From Chamaecrista fasciculata (lineage: Eukaryota; Streptophyta; Magnoliopsida; Fabales; Fabaceae), in the NCBI GenBank assembly GCA_003254925.1, contig QANZ01054560.1, positions 15,799 through 79,798 on the forward strand: a DNA stretch of 64,000 nt. Reading direction: 5' to 3'. Positions 48,101 through 59,464 of the stretch are shown in pieces (position 1 is the stretch's first letter; each line of letters opens with the position of its first letter). Below the pieces are notes generated by a model. The model searched no databases. It was not told where the DNA came from and was given only the letters and a program-made list of their open reading frames with translations. Made by a program: the position numbers and the translations under genes.

Positions 48101-50374
48101 AAGCACATTTGATACCCTCTTATTTCAAAAATTTCTAATAGATATTTTAACATCGAAGTTAACTTTCTACACAATATGAAATCCTTCCAAAACACTAAAG
48201 TTACTAAAATGTTTTTACTGTCACAATGAAATTTCATGTTGGAAGTTAATATCAACTTTAAGTGCATTTACAGTTATACTAAAAATAAGGTGCATCCATA
48301 AGCATTGAGAAATGTTATATTCATTGATAGAAAATAGATTATAGGAGTGTCAAGTGTAAATTTTGAAATTAGAGGTGTTCTAACAGTAACTTAACAAAAC
48401 TTCAAGGAAGTTAAATACAATTTAATCATTTCTAAAAGCACAAGTATCATCAAATAAAGTCACAAAGAACATTAAAGAACCAGAAGGCAGTACAGAAGAC
48501 ATAATAAAGATGTAAAATTTTAACTGAATCCTAAATTAGTCAACCTTTTTCTATATTTTTCTTTATTTTTTGTTTCAGAAAATGGAGATGGCCCAAAACT
48601 TCCATACATGACCCTCAAATACCGTCCATAATAATTGTACTAAGGAAACCTTGTGAAATCAAAGAACAAAAAATTAAGGTTGCAAAGAGTATCAAGGTCA
48701 ATATTTAATGCAAAAGCAGGTTCCCTAACTACATGTTATTAGCGTTTGCTGCATAGAGTTTTATAATAAATGCTCCGAAAAAGTTTATCCATGTCCAATA
48801 TAGATGAGAAGATAAGTTTCATCATCTCTATAGTTGGCTTTTTTCATTCCATTATTCATGACTGTTTTTGCATTGCATTTTTTGGTAAGCTCGTGGTCAC
48901 ACTCTTCAAAGTTCTTTTTGAAACTAATTGAAAGCCTTATAATATAAACTCTAATGGTTACTTGTTCAGTTGTTTGTCATTAATAGTGTAATTTTTCTAG
49001 GTCAATTATTTGGCAAGAAAAAGAGGAACCTATATGTTGGTTTTTTGTGGGACAATTGAGTTTGTGAGATAACAATTGGGAAGAATTAATCTCCATATCA
49101 GTAAGTTAATCCTGCTCACTCGGAAAGCATCAAAACGAAATCTGAAGACTTTAAAACTAATCACAACCACCACAAAAACTACTTACAGTCCACAGAAGTA
49201 AGGTTTCTTCATTTTTTTTACTCAGATTACTATATATCTAATTACCCCAACTTTATTGTATGTTATTAAATGTTGGGTGATAAATTGAACTACTTGCAGA
49301 AATTTAATGTGCCTAAGATGAGAATGCTACAATGGATGAGTATACTAGAAAGGATAAGATCAGAAATGAGATCATTAGAGAGAAAGTTGGAGTAGCACCT
49401 ATCATAGAGAAGTTGGTCGAAACACATTTTAGGTAGTTCAGGCATGTATAAAGAAGACCTACGGAGGCTCCGGATGTAGAGTTGACCAAATGGGTGATAG
49501 TCCAATAATTCGACGAAGGGGAAGACCAAAGAAACTATTGGAGAAACTATCTCAAAAGATTTATCCTTTAATAACCTTATTATGGACATGTGCAAAGATA
49601 GAACAAATTGGCGTCAGTTTGACCCTACCTAGTGGGAAAAGGCTTTGTTGTTGTATTACTATGTAGCCCTGCATCTATAATTGCATCAGAATTCAGAAAC
49701 ATGGAGACACATCATAACAAATATTCAAACAAAAAGCATAAAAATAAATAAATAAAGATGCACACAACATTTTAAAGGATATGACTGCCATTGAAGATCG
49801 CACAAAAGAAGTTTCTCAGAGAAAGATGCATGGCCTCAAACCACTCCTTGGAGAAATAAATGCGAAACTTAGGATCCAAGTGTGGGTTCTTGATATATGG
49901 AATAGCTGCATTACAACCACTCAGTCATAAATTCATACAGGTATTTCATTAGAGTTCAAGAGAAAGAGAAAAAACAAACGTACCAAACCATGGAGTCCAA
50001 TCATGGGACCTTTCCATCAATTCATTGCCTTTCATTCCAAAAAATTCGGCAACTTTGTCGCTTCTTCCCACTTGCAATGCATGAACAACATAGTACTGCA
50101 AAATAGAATCCTCCAATTTGGCTAAGGTACTAATCAGTGCTGTTTCAGGCGATGATGAGAGGTACTGTTTGAAGAAACCCAGCAAACCCACTAGTTTTTC
50201 AGCTTGAAATTTGGGAACGTATACTGAGAATATAAGATCTAATATCTTATCTACATGAAACCCTTTACCAATATCAGTACGCAATTCACTCTCAAAAGCT
50301 TGAAGTGTATTAGTGAATCCCCTGAATATGAGGAACTCCCTGACAAGCTCTTCAGCATACTGCATGTTCTCCAT
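39177..50374 (-). CDS. WDR91-like WD40 repeat protein, 15 exons
   Basis: I assembled this gene from exons at 50374-49984, 49905-49786, 47943-47832, 47754-47501, 46374-46316, 46160-46066, 45731-45629, 45530-45436, 45352-45290, 45067-44992, 44910-44802, 44514-44402, 44292-44234, 39985-39877 and 39311-39177. All borders read GT-AG and all phases match, giving 630 aa. The third exon's acceptor is the least certain. The N-terminus (AEELVREFLIFRGFTNTLQA) is a LisH-like helical region, then a coiled coil (exon 3, LLEEKEEQL), an acidic linker, and a C-terminal WD40 propeller (ETFLGHTSPIS, SDGCIKAWN, LTVWNMKTWKAM, SILFGPDETS, ITTVDWHP-like end). This is the layout of WDR91, in animals a regulator of endosomal PI3P and Rab7; a plant role in endosomal traffic is inference. 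The last two exons are separated from the rest by a 4.2-kb intron full of transposon remnants. A predicted 5' UTR exon lies near 50500-50730. Confidence 0.9.
40030..41515. repeat. Tandem duplication inside the large WDR91 intron
   Basis: Sequence beginning CTAAACAAACGAGGG (40030) and running to about 40675 recurs from 40694 (CTAAACAAATGAGGGGG) to about 41515. The first copy carries about 340 bp of extra DNA (40070-40410). The second is interrupted by the solo LTR 40941-41433. The first copy at about 40600 keeps the LTR's empty target site (GGTAATAGAAGTTC). Confidence 0.8.
40941..41433 (+). mobile_element. Solo LTR in WDR91 intron
   Basis: TGATGGGTCC...GGTTCTATCA with a 5-bp duplication GTAAT on both sides (40936-40940 and 41434-41438). 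The 3' part contains a ~105-bp internal tandem duplication (TTGTAATTGCACTTTGGCTA occurs twice). Same family as 46682-47033. Confidence 0.9.
41830..42090 (+). pseudogene. LINE endonuclease fragment in WDR91 intron
   Basis: Frames across this stretch contain LFKEVIDQTGLIEIPVRGN followed by WYTWTNK, a pattern typical of the L1 endonuclease domain (G-x-F/Y-TWTN), then a broken DxALYNQNW-like and SSDHPP end. Single-base gaps disrupt it. Confidence 0.65.
46682..47110 (+). mobile_element. Truncated LTR retrotransposon (LTR, primer site, gag start) in WDR91 intron
   Basis: The LTR (TGAAGGGC...GGTTCCATCA, 46682-47033) is followed two bases later by TTTGGTTTCAGAGC (a primer-binding site related to initiator tRNA-Met). 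A gag start follows (ATG at 47063, with RMEGRVENLEM) and runs into a stop. The LTR 3' third is clearly related to the solo LTR at 40941-41433. Confidence 0.7.
49264..49680 (+). pseudogene. LINE 3' end (RTE-like) in WDR91 intron
   Basis: Broken frames show NVPKMRMLQWM, then IRSEM, a FRWFGH-like region and a GRPKKTIGE-like segment with ISKDLSFNNLIMDM, the C-terminus typical of RTE-type elements in plants. It ends near TTGTTGTTGTATTAC, a short-repeat tail as in that clade. Several stops and frameshifts. Confidence 0.6.
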
Positions 50375-50479
50375 TACAAGAGCTACGATGATGAAGAAAT
50401 CTTAAAGCCTCAATATTCCAGACAATCATAAATCAAACTAGGAATTTCGCAACTTGTTAAACCTCACTAATAAATGTAG

Positions 50480-50730
50480 TTAGTAAATTGAGAAGTAATT
50501 AATCGAATCGGGTGCTTCACTATTCGACAAGCACAATTTGGTTCGATTCGCTAACAAAACCATACGAATCATGGGGTGCATCGGAGAACGGCCAGAATCG
50601 GTGCACGAATCGACGGAATCGAGAAGGGCTGGAGGAGGAAGACGACTCGCGAATGGCTGGTGAGCTACCGAGTTTCTTGAGTCGCGAATTAAGGGGTGTT
50701 TTGTTGAAAAAGTTGAGTCGAAAAACAATT
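50480..50730 (-). promoter_or_regulatory. Predicted 5' UTR and promoter-proximal region of the WDR91-like gene
   Basis: On the minus strand this is a GC-richer stretch (TTCGCGAGTCG, CCTCCTCCAGCC) with a possible donor downstream and an acceptor CATCGTAG just before the ATG-bearing exon, so it is likely a non-coding first exon. The foldback MITE begins at 50731, immediately upstream. No clear TATA box was seen. Confidence 0.45.
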
Positions 50731-51582
50731 GGCGGAAACCGTATTTTGGCCTCTAATGTTTATCTTGAATTTTATTTTGGTCTCTAATAATTTTTTTTTT
50801 GTGTTTTAGTCTTTAATGTTTCTTAGAAGTTTCGTAGTTGATCCCTCACTATGGAATGTGGTTATAATGTTATATCTCTCTTGTTTAAAACTCAAACGTG
50901 ATAAAGTCAGAGCTATATACGGGTTAAATTTGATGAATTCTTTCTTCGCCTAGTTGGAATCATTAACAAATAATGTTAATTAGGTATGAAATCAGGTTCG
51001 AAAATGGTCGGTCAGTTTCATGAATTTGATCATATTTTTCTTGTTTCAAGTTTGAATGTAATGAAATCAGAGCTACAAGTTACTCTTAACAAGTTATTTC
51101 TCTGTCTAGTTGGGAGCATTAACAAACAATGTTAAATAGTACTATGAAAGTTTATATTGATGTTTTGATCAAACACATTTTCGAAGTACTATTTGTCAAC
51201 AACCCAAATTGGATAGAAGAATGACTCGTCGAGAATAATTTGTAGCTCTAATTTGTTGCATTTAGACTTCAAATAAGAGGTATATGACCAAATGCATAAA
51301 ACAAGTGACCCATTTTTTAACCTGATTTCATGCTTGACTTGACCTCGTTTGATGATAATATTGACTCCAACTAGGAAAAGAAAGAACTCATCCAAATCAA
51401 TTCGTAGCTCAAATTTAATGGCATTCAAGTTTGAAAAAAAAAAAGATATGACCACATTCAATAATTAGGGATTAATCATGAAACTTATAAGAAACATTAA
51501 GGACCAAAATAGAACAAAAGAAATATTGGGGATCAAAATAGAACTTAAAATAAACATTAAGAACCAAAAAAAGATTTTGGCC
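50731..51582. mobile_element. Foldback MITE family GGTCAAA, copy 7, at the WDR91 promoter
   Basis: An 852-bp long-form copy. The right end GATTTTGGCC pairs with the left end GGCGGAAACCGTATTTTGG (diverged). The flanks AAAAACAATT (50721-50730) and TAAAATAATT (51583-51592) match at 8 of 10. Arms carry two family blocks each. Confidence 0.75.
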
Positions 51583-51684
51583 TAAAATAATTTCTTTTTT
51601 TTTTTGGTAGAACCTAAAATAATTTCTTAAACTTGCCTGCCTTTTGAAACCCATTCACACCAGATTTTGAGAAAGAAATGGAGT

Positions 51685-51905
51685 ACATAAACTTGGTGAT
51701 ATTAGGACGAATATGTTGTGTCATCAACTTAGTGTAATTAGAACGGTTTTGAGGTGTCTTTGCAAAGGATTTAGTGTCATTTGGGCAAAGACAACTCTAT
51801 CGACAATTTAGTATCATCAAGACAAATAAGTTTTGATTTAGTGATATCAAGGCGAATATGAAAGTGTTAATGACTTGGTGTCACCAAGACAATACTAAAG
51901 ATGTT
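51685..51905 (+). repeat. Degenerate interspersed short motif array
   Basis: Six copies of a motif like ACTTAGTGTCATCAAGACAA recur at about 51691, 51727, 51768, 51795, 51835 and 51863, spaced 27-41 bp. Copies vary at a third or more of positions. No open frame spans them. Confidence 0.6.
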
Positions 51906-52533
51906 TTTAAGTATCGAGTTGAAGACTTGAAGTTAAGTGTCAATGATGACATGTATATTGGGCTTTTGATGCCAACATAGTCATGGTGGAAGATCACACT
52001 TTCTTAATTGGGTCCTTGTATAAGCTATAGGTTTGATCTTGCTACTGCATCTTTGAGTTTTCCTGAGGGTTTTGATAATACCCCATTATCTTGGTGCCGT
52101 GAGATGACGAGGATGTACGCAAGACTTGTCTTTAAGGCATATTCCTACCTTTCTTATTAAGATGAGAGTTACGAAAAATTTAAAGTTTTACTGAACATTC
52201 TCTTACTTTAGAGTTGTCCAACCAAACTTTATTCCTTTGTCATACTTCATTTGAACCATGACATAGGGTTCAAGTAAAAATTAAATGGGTTCAAATGTAA
52301 TTTATTCGTTCAAAATTACATATTTGACGTTCAATTCAAGTCAATGAATAGGGTAACCCTTCGCTAAAATAATTTTTAATTTCTTTTAATATATATGAAT
52401 ATATGTGTATATATATATAGATATTATAGTATTAAATTATGGCTCGTTTGGGGGTTGGCAAGTTAGGAGAAATATAATGTATAAAAATCTCCTTTCAAAA
52501 AAATATTCGGAACCCATGGATCAATTATTTAAA

Positions 52534-52711
52534 CTAGAGGCTTTGCGTGCTCTAACGGGCACGCAAATATGTATGTAAAATAAATGAAGGACTAAATTGT
52601 TAACTCAGTAAAAAAGAAGGGATTAAATAATAATTTTTCTCTTATTATTAATTTTGTACTCTAGTTTTAAAATGTGGACACCAGAAAGGGATGGAGCCAT
52701 ATAATATAAGA
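52534..52711 (-). mobile_element. Helitron-like element, copy 2, complete
   Basis: On the minus strand it starts TCTTATATTATATGGCTCC and ends with the hairpin GCGTGCCCGTTAGAGCACGC, then AAAGCCTCTAG (CTRR end). It lies between A and T, with no target duplication, as Helitrons do. 178 bp; closely matches 59465-59644. Confidence 0.85.
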
Positions 52712-54428
52712 TAATTTCTTTTTTTTTTTTGTCTTCTTCTCTAAAAAGTCCAGCCCACCGACGTCACAGTTTTCTGTGATAGTATAGTCTTGAAAAATGT
52801 AGTGGCGTGGGAAAGTGTGTAGTGGCATGGAAGTAAAAAGATCTCATACAATGTTAATTGGTAACAATAGTAAATAAGTCAATTTGCTTGTATAAATTAA
52901 TTTTCTTCCTCTTTGAAAACCACAAAGTTGGATAGAGAAGAATTTAACTTTGAGTTATTGGTAGAAGTAGTTTAAAGTTGGTTGTAGACATCCGAACCTG
53001 CAACGAAAGAATCATAGGGAGGGTTCCTTATGTTTTTTCTCCGATGGTTAAGTTAGTGTGGGATGTTGGTGATCATATGATATTAGGTGTAACAAGTGTC
53101 TTACCTTGTTATGGGATCTTTTTAGCTATTTATACTTCAAGTGTTCTCATGTATGGAATTGTACGAGGTATGTGTTGGTGGGTGATAAGCATATGTGTGA
53201 GAGCCCCGCGATCAATCAAATCTGATTTTTCAAGCTTAGACGCCTGACGTGTGGATTATCGCGTGCGGCCTTTGCTTGGTAGGGGAGAGCATTAAATGCA
53301 TCTCGCTTCGGTTCAGAGGGTGTGGAGCCTTTTAGTCATCTCAAGCTTACTTTTTTATGGAAGTACACTGTGGCTTGTATAATCTTGCCTTCTCAGAAGT
53401 GTTTTAAGGATCTCCGCAGTAAATGTTAAAGATCACTGCATTAAATGCTTAGAATTGCTGCATTAATTGAGCCATGACTTACTTTCTTATATTATCGTGA
53501 TTAGCTGGGCGCGGGTGCGTGCTAAGTCTATTTTGTTCCTCAAACTTGTAAATGGCCTATATAACTCTTCATTTTTGTAAAGATTATTTTTTTTTTCTTC
53601 ATTATTAATAATTACGGTATGCTGTAGAATGAAAAAAGTTGTTGGGAGAAAGCTGTTGAGTTGAGGTATTTATTTGATTAAGTTTTTTAATATTATTCAT
53701 TTGTTAATTATTATGTATTATCATTAAATTGATCATAATTGATGAATTCATATCATATGTTAATAATTATTAATTATAAATTTTTTATATATATTTATAG
53801 TTTGAATGATTAATTAATTTATAATTTTTTTTATTAATAAATTTACTTTTATTTTATTATTTTATATTAAATATAAATAGTTATATAATGATTATTCAAA
53901 TAATAATGTTATGATTATATATTGAAATCTTAAATGACCTTTCCTTACAATAACTTTTTTGTAAAATAATTTTTTTACATAAATTTTAGTTTATAAGGCT
54001 AATCATCTAAAAAAGTTCGTTAAATTATATTATATATAAACATAGAACTAAATTTGTTCAAATGTAAAATTACAAAATATATATTATAATATTATATAAT
54101 ATAATTGAGTTGTATTTTATAAAAATAATTTATTTATTTTAAACTTTTCCCTGGTTCAAAAACTCAATTATTGGTAGGGTACGTGGGTGGAAATTGAATT
54201 TAATTCCTATAAGAATATGTTTAGAGATGAAAATAATATTTATCCTACTCATAAACATCTTTATCCGGAGATCCAATTAATGGTTAGGCTATTGATCAAG
54301 TCAAATATTATCATGTTTTATGAAGTTTAATTGTATGATTTAGTTTAATGTTACGATAATATAAACATTTCCACAATAATATGTATTTTAAGTTACTTTA
54401 TGTAATTTTTTAAAATTTTATATTTATA
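52712..54428. other. Unassigned DNA, possible LTR fragment then AT-rich
   Basis: From about 52950 to 53620 the sequence is more GC-rich (CGCGTGCGGCCTTTGC, GGGCGCGGGTGCGTGC) with a TATATAA box near 53560, resembling part of an LTR; no ends were found. 53640-54428 is very AT-rich with no feature. Confidence 0.4.
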
Positions 54429-54437
54429 TGATTTTTA

Positions 54438-55230
54438 GGCTTTATTGCATGCAGAGGTTACATTCCACATTTTTTAACATAAAAAAGATAGTAATATACT
54501 TTTTTTCCATGAATGATCAAGGTGGATCATTAAATATTTTATTTTATAATTTTTTATTTTAAAAATAGTTTCTGCATAATAACCAAAATGTAAATTGTAG
54601 GCACGGTTTTGTTTCTTCTCCTGCACAATAACCAATGTGATTTTACTACTCAATTTCCATTTGTTTCTCTCCTCATAAGTCATATTTATTTTATTCTCTA
54701 ACTACCTATTTACATTTCACCTACCATTTTGTTCTCCAACTCCAACGGTCCAATTTTTTTTCTTTTTAAACTATCCAATTCTACCATTCACTAACAAACA
54801 CACTAAAAATCACCAAAAAGAGACATGAATTTTTGACTTTATTGCATGCAGAGGTCACATTTCATATTTTTAAACATAAAAAAGATAGTAATATACTTTT
54901 TCCCATGGATGGTCCAAGGTGGATCATTAAATATTTTATTTTATAATTTTTTATTTTAAAAATAGTTTCTGTACAATAACCAAAATGTAAATTGTAGACA
55001 CGATTTTTTTCTTCTCCTGCACAGTAACCAATGTGATTTTACTACCCAATTTCCATTTGCTTCTCTCCTCATAAGTCATACTCATTTTATTCTCCAACTA
55101 CCTATTTACATTTCACCTACCCTTTTGTTCTCCAACTCCAATAGTCCAATTTTTTTTTCTTTTTAAACTATCCAATTCTACCATTCACTAACAAATACAC
55201 TAAAAATCACCAAAAAGAGACATGAATTTT
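54438..55230. repeat. Tandemly duplicated left terminus of the MULE
   Basis: Two copies of a 397-bp unit, each starting G-CTTTATTGCATGCAGAGG and ending near CACCAAAAAGAGACATGAAT. The outer copy provides the functional left terminus (adjacent to the target duplication); the inner differs in about 25 positions. Duplicated MULE termini of this kind are known in plants. Confidence 0.9.
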
Positions 55231-56810
55231 TTCTCTTCTGCAGTAATTTTCTCTTGAAGCTTTGGATCATTCCCTCTTTTTAAGCTTGGATCATCATTTT
55301 ATTAAGGTAAGTAATTTTTTTGGTGATTATTACTTAATAAATATATTGTTGCATCTTCCAAAAATAATAATTGAATTTTTGTCATTTTTATTAATTTTAT
55401 TAATTTTCGTTTCTCTTTTTTAGGTTTTTTTTGTCATATTAAATTAATTTGGTTGAATTATTGTAATTAACTAATGAATGTTGTTTAAATTGTTGTATTA
55501 ATTTTAGTGTGTAGATTAATACATTGTTGCAACTTGCAAAAAAATATATAATAGAAATTTTTGCTTATAATTTTTTATTATATTAAATTAATTTTGTTTC
55601 ATTGTTATAATTTATTAAAACTAATATTAAATTCTGTTTATATTTGAAAATACATAATAGTTTGAAAATAATTTTGGGTCTAATATTTATACAATATAAT
55701 TTGTTTGAATAGGAATGTGAGATAGGCAAATTTCTTTACACATTCCCTCATCAAGTTTGGAATCAAGGTGAGTAAAATGTAATTATTATTATTTTATTCA
55801 TATTGTAATTATAATTTTATAGTTAGATATGAATTATCTCATAGTCAACTTAATTAGTTGAGTTATTTATTTTGCTTATTATTTTTATACTAATTATTAA
55901 ATATTTTATAAATATGTATTAAGTATTTTATTTTTTTAATATTATTGCTAAAGTTTTGTGGTTAATGTTATTATTATAATATAATCATTGAAATTGTTAT
56001 TAAATATTTAATATTGTTTTTCTAATTTTTTTAGTCATTTGAGTGATTTGTTTTTGTTGAGTTACTTATTTAAATGTGTTATTGTTGTTAATTAATTGAT
56101 TTTGTTAAAATCATATTTGTTAAATCATTATATGTTATAATCATATATGTCAAAATTAATTAGATGGAATGAATGGATAAATAATTGTTAATTGTTCTTT
56201 TATTGTAGTTTTAATGGCAAGTCACATTCGTGCTACAATATATAGTGGGGGAGTCATTCGGAAATGAGTTACATTTTCTTGCCACAACCAGACCTACAAA
56301 ATTTAATATAAATATAAATTATGAAGCATTGAGAGGAATGATTAGTCAGAGACTTAAATTACCTCAAAATGAAGTGGTGTCACAAATTGTGTTTAGGGCA
56401 CCTTCATTATTAAGTCCTCCATATTATATTCCCCTATACGTAGAAGATGATGATAGTTTAAATTGCATGATTGACTATTATAAAGATGTTCGAGACCAGT
56501 TTGGATTCATAGAGCTATGTGTGAATACTAAAATTGTTAGCTTCAACCTTAATACAACCACTGAGGAGGGACAATGCTCAGTTCCCGAGCTCGTCACAAC
56601 AACCAGCTATGATAGACGGATTTAATCTAAATGAGGTTCATTTTGTTGATCCAGCTGCTAATGGTGCAAATGACGACGATGATTTTGTGGAAGAAAATGT
56701 TCATGCAGGTGTTGATTTTGTGGAACCTGCTGATGTTCATGAGTTTTTTTTCCCAAGTTGATGTTGATGCTGCTCAGGATCCGGGTTTACAATATGGTGT
56801 TACTAGAAAC

Positions 56811-57124
56811 TAGCACTGTTAAACGGGCCGGCCCGGCCCGGCCCGTTACGGGCCACGGGCTAAACGGGCCGGGCCGTTTAGGCCCGTTTTTAAACGGGCC
56901 AAATTTTTTAAACCCAAACCCGCCCATTTAGCGGGCGGGCCGGGCCGGCCCGCGGGCCTAAACATTTTTACATGCAAATTTTTTTAAAAAAATGTAAACG
57001 GGCCTAAACGGGCCGGACCGTTTAGGCCCGTTTTTAAACGGGCCAAATTTTTTAAGCCCAAGCCCGCCCATTTAGCGGGCGGGCCGGGCCGGCCCGCGGG
57101 CCTAAGCCCGTTTTGACAGTGCTA
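56811..57124. mobile_element. hAT MITE, very GC-rich
   Basis: The ends TAGCACTGT and ACAGTGCTA are perfect inverted repeats. The 8-bp duplication CTAGAAAC is exact (56803-56810 and 57125-57132). The inside is full of CGGGCCGGCCCGGCCCG-type palindromes, two arms with internal repeats. 314 bp. Confidence 0.92.
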
Positions 57125-57278
57125 CTAGAAACCATGAAGACTAGGACTTTTATGTTGGTCTTCGACTTCCAGACAAAGATTTTCTTAGGCAAGCAGTGAA
57201 GATGAATGCGGTGAGAACCCACCACTCATTCTTAACTAAGAAATCAAATCATAAATATCTTGACTACAAGTTCGATGA

Positions 57279-58021
57279 TGGTAATAGCCCAAATATCTGA
57301 CTATGTCCAAATGGCAAAGTTAAGGCCGAATGCATAATCGGACCAGGAAGTCTTTAGGCAGGCAAGAACGCCCAAATAGCACGACGCCGCTAAGGAGATC
57401 AAAGCGCATGAGCGCCCAAGCAACAAAGATGCACAGGCAGTGCAAAGCACATCTTGAATCAATCCTGATCAGGATAAACGCCCAAGCACCGGAAATGGAA
57501 GGACAAAGCGCCTCAAAACAAACCAACGAAAAACGTTGTATCTGTCATCCACTCGTGGGGACACATCTCATGGGGACAGAACTTCACTTCTTTTGTTGGG
57601 ACTAGTGATAATAGGCCCAATAATTAGGAGGCCCAATTGGCAGAAGATGCCCTTGGCCCAGCGCGCCATAAGCCCACAAGCCATCAAGGAGCCCTACACA
57701 AATAAGGAAGTAGTGTCTCACTTATCCTTAATTAACAAAACAATATCTTCCTACATGAAATAGGAAAGATTATGATTCACCTCTGATATCACTCAAGATA
57801 TCTCTTCTACAATCAAGGAAGTTGGTTGGGTTGGGACTCTCCTCAATAAGCCTATAAATACATGATGGTAACCCTATGAAAGGTACGTAACTCATTACTC
57901 ACACGCTACTCATGCTAGCTCATACTCTTACTAACTTAAGCTTCGGAGGTGAATCACAGGGGAACCCCCTGTGGTTCATTGCGAACCGGGAAACGACCCC
58001 CGACAAAATCCTGGTTCATCA
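57279..58021 (+). mobile_element. Solo LTR within the MULE transposase remnant
   Basis: TGGTAATAGCCC...TGGTTCATCA with the 5-bp duplication GATGA on both sides (57274-57278, 58022-58026). A TATA box TATAAATA lies at about 57852. No primer-binding site or second LTR adjoins, so it is a recombined solo LTR. Different family from 40941-41433. 743 bp. Orientation is inferred from the TATA box. Confidence 0.9.
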
Positions 58022-59464
58022 GATGATAGCTCTGGGACATGTCCATGGAGAATTAGAGTATGCAGAGTACCTAAGTCAAATGAATGACAAATCAGAATTG
58101 TTGGAGGACCACACGAATGTATGGGTGAAGATATAAATGAAGATCATTCAAAATTGAACTCAGATGTAATTGGGGCTTCAATTGTGCCCATGGTTTGGGC
58201 AAATCCAGTATTCGTATCAGTTCGATAGTTGAAAGAGTTCATGCACTGCATGGGTACATCTTTTCATATAAGAAAGCATGGCTTGGTAAAGAAAAGACAC
58301 TTGAAATTAATATTTATATTAATAAATTTATATCATATTATTTTAATTTTATAAATATTGTTGAGAGATTTTTAAATAAATTTTAATTTTTAAAAAATCA
58401 CGTTCTTTGTGTATGTGTATGAATAATTTAGGAAGAATTTTTTTTTTTAATAATGATCATGAAAACAACATACATCAAAAGAAAGATTAAAAGCTACTTA
58501 AAACCGCCTAAAACTATCCTATATTCCAATTGACCAAAAGGAAGAAATTTAGGGAATAATGAATAATTCCTTATTGGCAAAAAAAAAAACCGTACCTACC
58601 ACTTCAATGTTTATTTTGGTTACTGTGCAGAAATTGATTTTTTTTTAAAAAAATTATAAAATAAAATATTTAATGAATCACTTGGACTATCTATGAAAAA
58701 ATATATATAGATATCTTTTTTGTTAAAAAGTAAAAAATTTGACCTCTCCACGCAATAAAGCCTGATTTTTATCTCGTAAATTACATGAAATTTTGACTTT
58801 TGACTTTTGAAGTTCAAACAACCAAGAGACTCAAGAGAATAAGAAAAAGAAAAAACTTACTATTTGGTCTTTCCTTTTTCATACTTTGAATTATTTGGTT
58901 CCTGCATTTTTTAAATAGACTATTTTGTTTTTGTCAGATAAAATAAATTATTTGGTCCCTCATTAATCACAAATGTCAAATCGTTAGTCCCTTTAACCTA
59001 TATTCGTTACTAACAGTGATGACTTGGCCGTTAAGTGCACATGTGACACGTTAAATGCCACGTAGTAACTATTTGGTCCTTCTATTTTAAATTTAAAATC
59101 TGAGTTGACTCCATCTTTCAAAACACAACCATTTAGTCCCTCTTCTTCATGTCTTCTAGGTTAGCAACGTTTTCCCATTCGTCCTTCTCTGCTCGTCCCC
59201 CTCTTTACTTCACCATCATCATCATCTACCTCTATTTTTCTGTCTTCTTATTTCATTCCTTGTCTTGCTCTACTGACTCCTCCAATAATTTATTCCATGC
59301 CTGACGATGATGAAGTAAACCCTCTATTTCGCTAATTTTTTATTACCACACTGCAAAAAGTCTTATACTAACCGCATTTGGACATACATACATATATAAA
59401 GAAAACATAACACAAACATATATAATACTAGCAAAAAGTATATAATAGTATGTATATATATATA

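Larger units (their letters stand above)
56214..58305 (+). pseudogene. MULE transposase N-terminal region, interrupted
   Basis: Three segments in one protein order. 56214-56810 begins with an ATG and contains GNELHFLATTRPTKFNI and QRLKLPQNEVVSQI (the PB1-like N-terminal domain), then an acidic linker (HFVDPAANGANDDDDFVEEN). 57125-57278 contains FYVGLRLPDKDFLRQAVKMN and HSFLTKKSNHKY. 58022-58305 contains SSGTCPWRIR (the CPWR motif of the MULE zinc-finger-like N-terminal domain) and, after more breaks, GYIFSYKKAWLGKEKTLE (just before the DDE region). Frameshifts (for example near 56250) and stops (in the second and third segments) break the frame, and the DDE catalytic triad and C-terminal SWIM finger are missing. 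The breaks between segments are exactly the hAT MITE and solo LTR, because the sequence re-joins across their target duplications. Confidence 0.9.
54438..58762 (+). mobile_element. MULE (Mutator-like) transposon with decayed transposase
   Basis: The 9-bp duplication TGATTTTTA is exact (54429-54437 and 58763-58771). The left terminus GGCTTTATTGCATGCAGAGG pairs with the right terminus CCTCTCCACGCAATAAAGCC, and the inverted repeat extends about 170 bp. The left ~397 bp is tandemly duplicated (54438-54834, 54835-55230). A transposase remnant lies inside at 56214-58305. Two younger insertions (hAT MITE 56811-57124, solo LTR 57279-58021) split that remnant. Because the catalytic DDE part is absent, it must rely on another source of transposase. 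Confidence 0.92.

Noticed and set aside
52978-53247. An 89-codon open frame as a gene
   Set aside because: No recognisable domain, no flanking exons, and it lies in repeat-like DNA; length is within chance expectation.
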